This document shows positions 33,722 through 41,995 of a stretch of 56,399 bases of DNA, piece by piece. This DNA is from Actinobacteria bacterium HGW-Actinobacteria-7 (GTDB lineage: Bacteria > Actinomycetota > Coriobacteriia > Anaerosomatales > PHET01). A program made the position numbers and the translations under genes. The stretch is taken from the NCBI GenBank assembly GCA_002841275.1, contig PHET01000015.1, positions 8,834 to 65,232 on the forward strand. The letters are read 5' to 3'. Position 1 is the first letter of the stretch, and each line of letters starts with the position of its first letter. The notes under the pieces were generated by a model. That model made no database searches, was not told where the DNA came from, and saw only the letters and a program-made list of their open reading frames with translations.

Positions 33722-34737
33722 CCGTCTTTCTTCGACGAGTACTTGATTCGGGGGTCAAGGAACGCATACATGAGGTCGGCTCCCAGATTCACTACCACGA
33801 ACACGACGGCGACAAGGAGCACGATGCCCTGCACCACCGGAAAGTCCGATTTCAGGATGCTATCGACGGTGTATTTACCGATGCCCGGCCACGAGAAGAC
33901 GCTCTCGGTCAGCAGCGCGCCACCCAGAAGCGCACCGAACTGCAGCCCGATGACGGTAATCACGGGGATGAGTGAGTTACGCAGCGCGTGCTTGCCGATG
34001 ACCTTGGCTTCCGAGAGGCCCTTGGCCCGCGCGGTACGCACGTAGTCCTGACCCAGTGTCTCGAGCATGGTGGAGCGCGTCATGCGGGTGATGATCGCCA
34101 TTGAATACATGCCCAACGTGAGCGACGGCAAGATGATGTGTATGAAGGCGTCCTCGAACGCCGGCCAGTTTCCCTGCATGAGCGAGTCGACCATGTAGAA
34201 GCCGGTCACGTGAACGGGCTCGAGGAGGACATTGATGCGCCCTCCGGAGGGCAGCAGGTGAAGAAACCCACTGAAGAACATGATGAACATGATGCCCAGC
34301 CAGAAGATCGGAATCGAGACTCCGACAAGCGCGAACATAGTACTGGCCGCGTCGAAGATGGAGTTCTTCTTCACGGCTGCGACCACACCCAAGAAGATGC
34401 CCACCGTCGACGCGAACAGAATCGCAGCCAGCGCGAGCTCGATCGTGGCCGGGAACCGTGCGCCGATCTCCTTGGCAACCGGAGTGTTGCTGTAGTACGA
34501 GATCCCCAGGTCGCCGTGAAGGGCGCCCTTGAGGTAGGTGAAGTACTGACCGACGATCGGTCCGTTGAGTCCGTTGTGCTCGCGCCAAGAGGCTATCGCC
34601 TCTTGGGTCGCATGCTGGCCCAGCACGATGGGTGCCGGATCCGGCGAGAACACCCTCATGAGGCAGAACACGATGATGGACACCCCGATGAGCACCGGAA
34701 TGACCATCAGTATCCGCTTGGCCACGTATTTCAGCAT
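33718..34737 (-). CDS. dppB: peptide ABC transporter permease, DppB-like
   Basis: A 339-residue permease beginning MLKYVAKRILMVIPVLIGVS, the usual DppB first helix. The second signature is GDLGISYYSNTPVA and the EAA loop MLETLGQDYVRTARAKGLSE. Six helices are expected. The Shine-Dalgarno is weak. It is separated from dppA by 94 nt that contain a perfect 11-bp hairpin, so expression may be uncoupled from dppA. Confidence 0.94.
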   Translation of the reverse strand: MLKYVAKRILMVIPVLIGVSIIVFCLMRVFSPDPAPIVLGQHATQEAIASWREHNGLNGPIVGQYFTYLKGALHGDLGISYYSNTPVAKEIGARFPATIELALAAILFASTVGIFLGVVAAVKKNSIFDAASTMFALVGVSIPIFWLGIMFIMFFSGFLHLLPSGGRINVLLEPVHVTGFYMVDSLMQGNWPAFEDAFIHIILPSLTLGMYSMAIITRMTRSTMLETLGQDYVRTARAKGLSEAKVIGKHALRNSLIPVITVIGLQFGALLGGALLTESVFSWPGIGKYTVDSILKSDFPVVQGIVLLVAVVFVVVNLGADLMYAFLDPRIKYSSKKDG

Positions 34738-34769
34738 GCAGGACGACTCTCTTGTGCGTCAGCCGACGT

Positions 34770-34804
34770 GCAGCCGGAAGCCACGGTGTGTGACTTCCGG
34801 CTGC
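34770..34804 (-). promoter_or_regulatory. hairpin between dppA and dppB
   Basis: GCAGCCGGAAG (34770-34780) and CTTCCGGCTGC (34794-34804) form a perfect 11-bp stem with a 13-nt loop. No U-tract follows on the minus strand. Such hairpins after a binding-protein gene often protect its mRNA from 3' exonucleases or partly terminate transcription, giving more binding protein than permease. Confidence 0.65.
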
Positions 34805-34831
34805 ATCGTGGCGTTTCGATGCGAGCTAAAG

Positions 34832-36403
34832 CTAGTTCTTCACAACGTTTGACAGGAACACGCTACCCGTCACGTGATACACGAATCCATCGACATTCGG
34901 GCGGTACGCGGCCTGGGTCTTGGCGTGCGAGAACGGTACCCAGACAGCGCGCTCGGCGATGTACTTCTCACAGGCGGCATACTGCGCGTCACGGTCAGCA
35001 CCGTTGGGCGTAGCAAGCGCCTTCTTGATCATCGCCTGGTAGGTCGGATCCTCGTAGCGGGCGATGTTCAGGTTCGGATCCTTGTCGGCGAGCAGGTTCA
35101 AGAAGTTGTCCGGGTCGCCGTTGTCACCGATCCAGCCGTAGTATGCGATGTCGTAGTCGCCGGCCTTGACCTTGTCCTTGTACGTGGTCCAGTCGAACGT
35201 GTCGATCGTGGCTTCCACTCCTACCTTCTGCAGGTAGCCCTGGATGGCCGCGGCGAGTGCAGCGCCGGTGGCGGCGTTGTACGGACGCGGGTTGGAGTAC
35301 GTGATCATGTGGACCTTGGTGATACCGGCCTTGGCAAGGCCCGCCTTCGCGGCAGCAGCGTCGTACTGGACCTGATTGATCGAGGGATCGTAGCCCGGCA
35401 TGAAGGTCGGGAGAATCGTGTTGGCGACCTCCGAGTAGCCCTGGTACAGGCTCTGAACGAGCTCGGGGGTATTGATGGCCTGGGCGACCGCGATGCGGGC
35501 GTCCGCATTGTTGAACATCTTGGTGGTGGTGTTGAACGCCATGTAGTTGACGTTCATTCCAGCGGCCTCGTAGAGCTTGTTGCCGCCCTCTTTGACCTTG
35601 TCGACCACCGTGGCGTCGATACCGTCGATCATGTCGACTTCGCCGTTGTTGAGGGCCAGAACGCGAGCCGAGTTGTCCGCGATGATGCGGAAGACGACGT
35701 TCTTGGTCTTGGCCTTCTCGCCCCAGTACTCGTCGTTGCGCACGAGGACGACGTTCTCGCCCTTGTTCCACTTGACGAACTTGTAGGGGCCGGTGCCCAC
35801 CGGAGTCTCCATGACGCTGTTGTTGTTGTCGGTGAGTGCCTTGGGGCTCACGATCGGAGACGCGATGCCCATGGCGAGGTTCGCCAGAAACGCCGTGTTC
35901 GCCTGAGTGAGGTTGATCTTGACCGTGTAGGGATCCACGACCTCGACGTTCTTGACCGTACCGAACACGAAGCTCGCGTACGGCATGTTGTCGTCAACCT
36001 TGGGCGGCAGCTGACGATCGATATTGACCTTCACGGCGTCGGCGTTGAAGTCGGTGCCGTCCTGGAACTTGACGCCCTGACGAAGCTTGAACGTGTAGGT
36101 CATGCCGTCTTCACTGACATCCCAAGACTCGGCGAGGCTGGGCTCGACCTGGGTGGAATCGTCAGCGTACTTGGTCAGACCCTCGTAGATATTCACGATG
36201 ATCTTGCCCGACTCGAGATCGTCAACGCGCGCCGGGTCGAGACCGCGGGGGTCTGCTCCCTGCGCGAAGGTGAACGTGTCGTTGGCGGCGTTAGCGCCGT
36301 CGGTCCCCGCTGTGGAACTGGTCTTGGCACCGCAACCCGTGAGGGCTGTTGCTCCTAGAACGACCGCAAGCATCAGTGCGAGCAAACGAACAGACTTCTG
36401 CAT
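34832..36403 (-). CDS. dppA: peptide ABC transporter substrate-binding lipoprotein, DppA-like
   Basis: A 523-residue family-5 solute-binding protein. The start MQKSVRLLALML has AAGGGG 7 nt upstream; lipobox ALTGC (Cys-24) and a Ser/Thr/Ala linker follow. Diagnostic segments are FAQGADPRGLDPARV, YTFKLRQGVKFQDGTDFNA, GTGPYKFVKWNKGE and YNAATGAALAAAIQGYLQ. It captures oligo- or dipeptides (or nickel-chelate-type ligands) outside the membrane. It is first in the dppABCDF cluster. Confidence 0.94.
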   Translation of the reverse strand: MQKSVRLLALMLAVVLGATALTGCGAKTSSTAGTDGANAANDTFTFAQGADPRGLDPARVDDLESGKIIVNIYEGLTKYADDSTQVEPSLAESWDVSEDGMTYTFKLRQGVKFQDGTDFNADAVKVNIDRQLPPKVDDNMPYASFVFGTVKNVEVVDPYTVKINLTQANTAFLANLAMGIASPIVSPKALTDNNNSVMETPVGTGPYKFVKWNKGENVVLVRNDEYWGEKAKTKNVVFRIIADNSARVLALNNGEVDMIDGIDATVVDKVKEGGNKLYEAAGMNVNYMAFNTTTKMFNNADARIAVAQAINTPELVQSLYQGYSEVANTILPTFMPGYDPSINQVQYDAAAAKAGLAKAGITKVHMITYSNPRPYNAATGAALAAAIQGYLQKVGVEATIDTFDWTTYKDKVKAGDYDIAYYGWIGDNGDPDNFLNLLADKDPNLNIARYEDPTYQAMIKKALATPNGADRDAQYAACEKYIAERAVWVPFSHAKTQAAYRPNVDGFVYHVTGSVFLSNVVKN

Positions 36404-36520
36404 GTCCCATCCCCTTCTACCCCAGACGTTCATCGAGGGGTTCCGCGGCGCACCATCGCCGCGCGAACCGTGTTGCGCAGAGTGTATCCCACGACTGAGC
36501 CGAATGCGTAGGGGACTTGG

Positions 36521-36898
36521 CTACTGTGCAGGACGCAACCGGAACGCCGACCACGTGTCGTTGATACCGACAAGCCCCAGCGGACGCATCCTGGTCTTCT
36601 CGGCAATCTCCCATATGCTGTCCCGGCTCATGTCCAGCCCCGCGGCTTTGGCGCCCTTGCGGTAGAAGACCCAGATCGCGGCGCCGGGCGCGAGGCCCGC
36701 GACAGCGGGTGGCATCTGCGCATCAAGCTCGGCGCGCGTGCTCACGAACAGGAACACAAGCTGGGCCTCGGTGGGCTCCACGAAAGAGACGTCTGCAGGA
36801 AGCCCCAGTGACTCGACGATGCCCGGCACGGCGTTCAGCACAGCGATTGTGGTGCTGGGCCGAATATGCGCCTTCTGGGCGACGGACTTCTGGTTCAC
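36521..36898 (-). CDS. DUF3052-like small protein
   Basis: A 125-residue protein starting at GTG with GGGAGG 5 nt upstream. LVFLFVSTRAELDAQM, AIWVFYRKGAKAAG and RDSIWEIAEKTRMRPLG resemble the DUF3052 family; similar proteins are found in Actinomycetota and others. The function is unknown. No signal or membrane segment. It stands between the dpp operon and the ABC-2 exporter genes on the same strand. Confidence 0.7.
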   Translation of the reverse strand: MNQKSVAQKAHIRPSTTIAVLNAVPGIVESLGLPADVSFVEPTEAQLVFLFVSTRAELDAQMPPAVAGLAPGAAIWVFYRKGAKAAGLDMSRDSIWEIAEKTRMRPLGLVGINDTWSAFRLRPAQ

Positions 36899-37010
36899 GG
36901 GGGCCTCCCGGGTACGGGGTGGTTACAGTGTATGTACCCACGGCGCTTCAGCGGGAGCTCGGATGGCTGGGTGACCAGCCCCCAGAATCGGACGGAATGT
37001 CAGCGCGCGG

Positions 37011-38231
37011 TCACTTCTGCGGGGCGAACACCGCTGCGAGCGAGACCTTCCGCGAGTACTCGATTGACCCATACCTGAACAACCGGACCGCAACGCGCAG
37101 GCCGAGAAGACCGAGGGCGAACAGCTCGACGACCACGATGCTCGCTTCAAGCAGGCTCAAGGAGCCAAAGCCGTTGCGGAGCATGGCCGTCACCGGTGCC
37201 GAGTACGGGAAGTAGGTGAACAGCTGAACGATGAGCGAATGAGGGTCGGACACGACGATGCTGATAGCGTAGAACGGCACGAATACCAGAATCATGATGG
37301 GTGCCAGGATCTGACCCGCGTCACGGGCGGTGGGCATGATCGCGCCGACTGCAATCAGGGTCGTGGTGAACAGGGTGAATCCGCCAACCAGAAGCAGCGC
37401 GCCGAAGATCATCGGGCCCGGGTTGAAGACCAGGCTGGACAGGTCGAGGTTGGGTAGTCTCAATTGAGTGCGAAAGAACAGGTATCCCGCAGCAGTGGGC
37501 AGTGCGAAGGCCAGCATCTGCACGGTTCCAATGATGTAGAGCGAAATGACCTTGCCCACCACGAGTGTCGTTGGATCCAGGGTGGTCAGGATCATCTCGG
37601 TGACTCTGTTCTCCTTCTCCTCCAGAAGACTCGTCGACATCTGGTTTCCTAGAAGCACAATGACAACGTAGAAGATCGCGAGAAACGCCAACGGCGGAAT
37701 GACCTCGTTGACACCCCCGGATTCCTGACCCGCCTTGTACGTCGTCAAAGTCACGGGAAAGCCGCCTTGAACCAACGCGGCCAATGCCCGGTCGCCGATT
37801 CGGTCCTGGACGCTCGTGACCAGGACGTGCGTCGCGACAGCGGAGTACTTGCCGTTCTCGAAGATTCCGTTGTCCGCCCCGTACACCCGCGTCGGCTGCT
37901 TGGTGGGGTCGGACGGATATGCGAAATATGCGTCGACCCTCCCGGACTTCACGTTCGCGATACCTTGAGCCTGATTGGTGGCCGTCGTGCCGCCCAGCGC
38001 TTGCACAACTGCAGGGTTCACGTAGCCGGAGGCATCGGTGTAGGCGAAGGTGAATCTCGCATTCTTCTGAGAGCCCACTTGATTGGTGGTGGTGTCGTTT
38101 GCGACCACCACCAATCCAATCACGATGGCCAACGCGACGGGCACAATCAACGTGGTGATCCAGAAGCGTCTCTTGGTAAGGGTGCGGGTCACCTCGAACG
38201 AAACGACGGTGCCGAGATTGTGTCTCACCAT
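37011..38231 (-). CDS. natB: ABC-2 type transporter permease, NatB-like
   Basis: A 406-residue membrane protein. It has one N-terminal helix (about 24-45, TTLIVPVALAIVIGLVVV), a large extracytoplasmic domain to about 180, then five helices. LLEEKENRVTEMILTTLDP is the signature of the NatB/YhaP sodium-exporter-type permeases. It starts 3 nt after the stop of the ATPase gene; its Shine-Dalgarno (GGAGG) is within the end of that gene. The exported substrate (Na+, or a drug or peptide) is not determined. Confidence 0.9.
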   Translation of the reverse strand: MVRHNLGTVVSFEVTRTLTKRRFWITTLIVPVALAIVIGLVVVANDTTTNQVGSQKNARFTFAYTDASGYVNPAVVQALGGTTATNQAQGIANVKSGRVDAYFAYPSDPTKQPTRVYGADNGIFENGKYSAVATHVLVTSVQDRIGDRALAALVQGGFPVTLTTYKAGQESGGVNEVIPPLAFLAIFYVVIVLLGNQMSTSLLEEKENRVTEMILTTLDPTTLVVGKVISLYIIGTVQMLAFALPTAAGYLFFRTQLRLPNLDLSSLVFNPGPMIFGALLLVGGFTLFTTTLIAVGAIMPTARDAGQILAPIMILVFVPFYAISIVVSDPHSLIVQLFTYFPYSAPVTAMLRNGFGSLSLLEASIVVVELFALGLLGLRVAVRLFRYGSIEYSRKVSLAAVFAPQK

Positions 38232-38234
38232 CAG

Positions 38235-39161
38235 CTACACCTCCGCCAGTTCGTTCTGGTCCCCGTAGACACGCACGAAGATATCATCCAGTGAGAGCTT
38301 GCTGGTGACGAAGCTGCGAACCTGAACACCGGAATTCACCAGCTCGCGGACTATGAGCGCTTCATCGACGTGGTCGGTGACGGTGAGCTCGGCGTAGTTG
38401 TTCTGCCGTAGCGTCACCACGTAGTGCGGCGAGTCCGGCACAACGCCCGAGTAGGTGAGACGAACAACCGTCCCGCCGTACTGGTCCTGCACCTCCGGAA
38501 TCGTCCCGTACGCCTCGGCCACGCCGTTCCTGAGCAGGACCACCCGGTCACACAGCCGCTCAACCTCTTCCATCTGGTGCGTCACCATGAGCACCGTGGC
38601 GCCGGCCTTCTTCTGCTGCTCGATGATGTCCATCAGCAGCCTCCGGTTCACCGGATCGAAGCCCTTGGTGGGCTCGTCTAGGATGAGCAACTCGGGGTCG
38701 TTCATGATGGTCACGCCCAGCTGCACCTTCTGCTGTTCCCCGCCGGAGAGCTTGTCCACCCGAAGCTTCGCCTTGTCAGACAGTGCCACTCGCTCCAGAA
38801 ACTCCAGCGACCACGCCACTGCCGCATGCTTGCTGAGCCCCTTGAGCCGGCCGAAGTAGGTCATCACATCGAGGACCGACTCCTTCTTGTACAGGCCACG
38901 CTCTTCGGGCAGGTAGCCGAGACTCCCGCCATCCTCCGGCTGAAACGCCCGCCCGTTGACGTGCAGGATCCCGGCCGTCGGCTGGTAGATGCCCAGAAGC
39001 GCCCGGATGGTGGTCGTCTTTCCCGAGCCATTCGAGCCGAGAAACCCGAAGGTCTCACCGCGGTTGATGTCGAACGAGAGGTCGCGAACCACGGTGTTTC
39101 CGCCGAAATCCATCCGAAAGTTCAGGATGTGCACAAGAGGCTCTGCTTGGGGTGCCGTCAT
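38235..39161 (-). CDS. natA: ABC transporter ATP-binding protein, NatA-like
   Basis: A 308-residue ATPase: Walker A GSNGSGKTT, Q-loop region LGYLPEERGLYKKE, signature LSGGEQQK, Walker B LLILDEPTKGFDP. LPEERGLY after the Q-loop is typical of NatA/YhaQ-type exporters. The C-terminal ~80 residues are the DUF4162-type extension of this subgroup. It has GGGAG upstream of the ATG and is followed directly by the permease gene. Confidence 0.92.
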   Translation of the reverse strand: MTAPQAEPLVHILNFRMDFGGNTVVRDLSFDINRGETFGFLGSNGSGKTTTIRALLGIYQPTAGILHVNGRAFQPEDGGSLGYLPEERGLYKKESVLDVMTYFGRLKGLSKHAAVAWSLEFLERVALSDKAKLRVDKLSGGEQQKVQLGVTIMNDPELLILDEPTKGFDPVNRRLLMDIIEQQKKAGATVLMVTHQMEEVERLCDRVVLLRNGVAEAYGTIPEVQDQYGGTVVRLTYSGVVPDSPHYVVTLRQNNYAELTVTDHVDEALIVRELVNSGVQVRSFVTSKLSLDDIFVRVYGDQNELAEV

Positions 39162-39262
39162 GTCTACGTCTCTCCCCCTCCGCCCGGCTCACGTTTCGAG
39201 GCCGACGCGCTTCTAACAGACAATCTACCCGCTGACACTCTCGCGGACTCGGCACGCGACCG

Positions 39263-40102
39263 CTAGGGGCGGGTCCAGCGGGCCCACGAGCCGCTTGGCA
39301 CCCGACGTACTTCTGCGGCGCCTGTCAGCTCCATCTCACCCGAGACGGTATGTCCGGGGCTGCCGAGCAGATCGCGCAGCAAACCCTCGAGCTGCTCAGG
39401 TGTGGTGCCCCGCGTGTGTGAGGTGAGCAGCATGAATGCGGGGTTCTCGGAAAGCAGGGTCTTGCACTTCTGTAGCGTGGCGACCAGATGCTTGTCGAGC
39501 TTGTACTGCTCGCCGCGCACGCCGCGTCCGAACGACGGTGGATCGAGCATGATCGCGTCGTAGCGACGGCCTCGGCGGATCTCACGATCGAGGAACTTGT
39601 TCACGTCCTCGATAATCCATCGGATGGGCGCCTCCTCCATGCCGTTCAGCTCCGCATTCTCCCGCGCTCGCAGAACCATCGACTTTGAGGCGTCGAGGTG
39701 GCACACCGAGCAACCCGCTCGGGCAGCGGCAAGCGTCGCCCCGCCGGAGTATGCGAAGAGGTTGAGCACGCTGATGTCGTCGCGCGGCGTCGCGCGCAAC
39801 GTGTCGGTGATCCAGTCCCACAAAGAGCGCGTCTCCGGGAACACGCCCACGTGCCCAGCGGGTGTTAGGCCCAGCTTCAGGGCGATGCCGTTGATGCTGG
39901 CGACCCAGCTGGTTGGCATCTCGGCGTCGAGCTGAGCCTGCCACCCGCCTTCTCGGTCGAAGCATGCACTCGCGGTCGGCCAGAGCTCCGGCCGATCCTT
40001 GAGCCACAGCGCCTGCTCGCACGGGCGCGATAGCACCACGCCACCGAACCGCTCGAGCTTCCGGCCATCCCCGCTATCCAGCAACTCGTATTCGTTGTGC
40101 AT
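39263..40102 (-). CDS. class I SAM-dependent methyltransferase, RlmI-like
   Basis: A 279-residue methyltransferase of the RlmI/RlmK group (23S rRNA m5C-type fold). SAM-binding motif I is LNLFAYSGGATLAAARAGC, then the acidic LDASKSMVLRARENAELNG and the catalytic-site motif DPPSFGRG. The N-terminal PUA domain of RlmI is absent, so this is the short form, whose exact target is uncertain. The start is placed at ATG 40102, preceded by GAGGTGGA; a GTG two codons earlier is possible. Confidence 0.88.
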   Translation of the reverse strand: MHNEYELLDSGDGRKLERFGGVVLSRPCEQALWLKDRPELWPTASACFDREGGWQAQLDAEMPTSWVASINGIALKLGLTPAGHVGVFPETRSLWDWITDTLRATPRDDISVLNLFAYSGGATLAAARAGCSVCHLDASKSMVLRARENAELNGMEEAPIRWIIEDVNKFLDREIRRGRRYDAIMLDPPSFGRGVRGEQYKLDKHLVATLQKCKTLLSENPAFMLLTSHTRGTTPEQLEGLLRDLLGSPGHTVSGEMELTGAAEVRRVPSGSWARWTRP

Positions 40103-40114
40103 CGCCACTCCACC

Positions 40115-41314
40115 TCAGACGATCTCGCCAAGCGCTTCAAGCAGGCGGTCCACATCGCCGGAACTGCTGTAAGGTGCCAGCCCGATCCTGATGCCGCCGG
40201 CATCGCCCAGCCCCAGCCGCCGCGAGGCCTCAAGTGCGTAGAAGTTGCTCGCCGGCACGTTGACATCGACGCGCCCCAGCCTGGCCGATATCTCGCTCGA
40301 CTCGATACCGTCCACCGTGAACAGAAGCGTGGGCGTGCGCCGCTGCGCGCGCGAGTAGACGGTGATGCGGGGGTACTGCGCGAGTCCGGCTTCGATGGTC
40401 CTGCGCAAAGCGTCCTCGTGCTCGCCCATCGCCGCCGCCGAGCGTTCCAAACGCTCCCGCCGAGAAGACGACGAGTCCCCGGCAAGGCCCGCAAGGAAGT
40501 CCACAGCTGCAGTCGTGCCCGCCAGAAGCTCGAAGACGGGCGTGCCCAGCTCGAACTTCTCGGGCACAGTGTTCACCGACGGCAGCAGCTTGTCCGGGTG
40601 CAAGGTCTCGAGCAGTTGGGGCGCCGCCACCAGCACGCCGAGGTGCGGCCCACAGAACTTGTACGGCGAACAGCAGTAGACGTCCGCGCCCATCTCGGCG
40701 ACATCGACGAACGAGTGCGCTGTGTTGTGGACCCCGTCGACGTAGAGCAGGGCGCCGCGCTCGTGCACCTTCTGGGCAATCTGCTTGATGGGCGGGCGCG
40801 TGCCAATGAGGTTGGAGGCGGCGGTGATCGCGACCAGCCGGGTACGCTCGGTGAGTTGCGCCTCCACGTCGTCGACGGTGATCTCGGACGTCTCAGGGTC
40901 GAACTCGATCCAGCGCACTTCAACGCCGACGCTCTGTGCGGCGATGAGCCACGGGCGGATGTTGGCGTCGTGATCGAGCCTGGAGACCACGATCTCGTCG
41001 CCCGGGCCCCACGTCTTCGCGATGGTCCGCGAGAAGTCGAACGTGAGCTGCGTCATGCTCCGGCCGAACACCACGCCGCCCGGATTCGCGCCCAGCAGAT
41101 CAGCGATCGCCTGCCGCGCGCTCAGCACGATCGCATCCGTGCGACGCTCCGCGATTGTGTTGACGCCCCGCTGGCACACCGCAGACGCGAGCGTGTCTCG
41201 GACGGCTTGGGACACCGAGAGCGGGACAAGCGAGCCTCCCGGCGCATCGAAGTGAGCTGCGCCTTCGCTCAGTGCCGGGAACTGTGCTCGGACAGCGTCG
41301 ATCTGCAGTGTCAT
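40115..41314 (-). CDS. cysteine desulfurase-like PLP enzyme
   Basis: A 399-residue aminotransferase class V protein of the cysteine desulfurase-like family (the VC1184 group). AQFPALSEGAAHFDAPGGS at the start, VFGRSMTQLTFDFSRTI, DHDANIRPWL and the PLP-lysine segment SPYKFCGPHLG are diagnostic. The usual mobile-loop Cys of IscS/SufS is not evident, as in other members, so the reaction may differ (selenocysteine or cysteine C-S lyase-like). No Fe-S scaffold gene is adjacent. Confidence 0.88.
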   Translation of the reverse strand: MTLQIDAVRAQFPALSEGAAHFDAPGGSLVPLSVSQAVRDTLASAVCQRGVNTIAERRTDAIVLSARQAIADLLGANPGGVVFGRSMTQLTFDFSRTIAKTWGPGDEIVVSRLDHDANIRPWLIAAQSVGVEVRWIEFDPETSEITVDDVEAQLTERTRLVAITAASNLIGTRPPIKQIAQKVHERGALLYVDGVHNTAHSFVDVAEMGADVYCCSPYKFCGPHLGVLVAAPQLLETLHPDKLLPSVNTVPEKFELGTPVFELLAGTTAAVDFLAGLAGDSSSSRRERLERSAAAMGEHEDALRRTIEAGLAQYPRITVYSRAQRRTPTLLFTVDGIESSEISARLGRVDVNVPASNFYALEASRRLGLGDAGGIRIGLAPYSSSGDVDRLLEALGEIV

Positions 41315-41378
41315 CGCGTTGGGCCCTTCTTCGACGGGTCGGACGGTGCCTGTTGGACGGAAGTGGTTCGGCCGAGCG

Positions 41379-41837
41379 CTACGACGCCCAGCACTGCAAC
41401 TCGAGGATGTTGCCCTCGGGGTCGGTGACGTAGCACCAGGTGATACGCGCGCCTGTCGCCGTCGTCAGCGTGACGATCTCGCCCACAGGACGTCCCCCCG
41501 CTGCGAGCACCTGCTCACGAGCCTCCTCTACCGAGGAGACCTCGAACGAGAGGTGTGCGAAACCCGGCCGACTGACCGCCGGCTTAATCGACTCCGTGGG
41601 CGGCGTGTAGCTGTAGATCTCGAGCGTCGGCCCGCTGTCGCCATGCCCCGGAAGCCTCAGGTGCACGCCGGCCATCGACGCCCCAGCGACGCCCGTTCCG
41701 GCTTCAAGCTCAGGCCCGGAGTAGTCGCGCTCGGGAGGGACCGGAACGCAGCCGAACAGCCGCTCGTAGAAAGCAGCGAGCGAGCGCCAGTCCCGCGCGA
41801 CGATGTTGGTGTGGGCATACCGGACGCCTTGAATCAT
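41379..41837 (-). CDS. VOC-family (glyoxalase/dioxygenase fold) protein
   Basis: A 152-residue single-subunit VOC protein: MIQGVRYAHTNIVARDWRS, FYERLFGCVPVPP, HLRLPGHGDSGPTLEIYSY, FAHLSFEVSSVEEAREQVL and the closing CYVTDPEGNILELQCW. His and Glu candidates for metal binding (AHTN, PTLEIY, AHLSFE, ILELQ) are all present, so an active metal site is likely. The start is placed at ATG 41837 just after GGGGGGAG; a TTG four codons upstream lacks a site. The substrate is unknown. Confidence 0.9.
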   Translation of the reverse strand: MIQGVRYAHTNIVARDWRSLAAFYERLFGCVPVPPERDYSGPELEAGTGVAGASMAGVHLRLPGHGDSGPTLEIYSYTPPTESIKPAVSRPGFAHLSFEVSSVEEAREQVLAAGGRPVGEIVTLTTATGARITWCYVTDPEGNILELQCWAS

Positions 41838-41995
41838 CTCTCCCCCCAACCACGAGTTGACGCTGCAACAACGACGACGCCTGCAGCCTAGGATGGATTC
41901 TACCTTGTGCCACGGTCGCTGAATGGCTGACTATGTCGTGGCATCGACCATGCTCATGGTGGCATTGCTCATCACCGCCGGACGCCCGCGCCCCG

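Noticed and set aside
34874-36358. 494-codon plus-strand frame over dppA
   Set aside because: Antisense shadow of a clear solute-binding protein gene.
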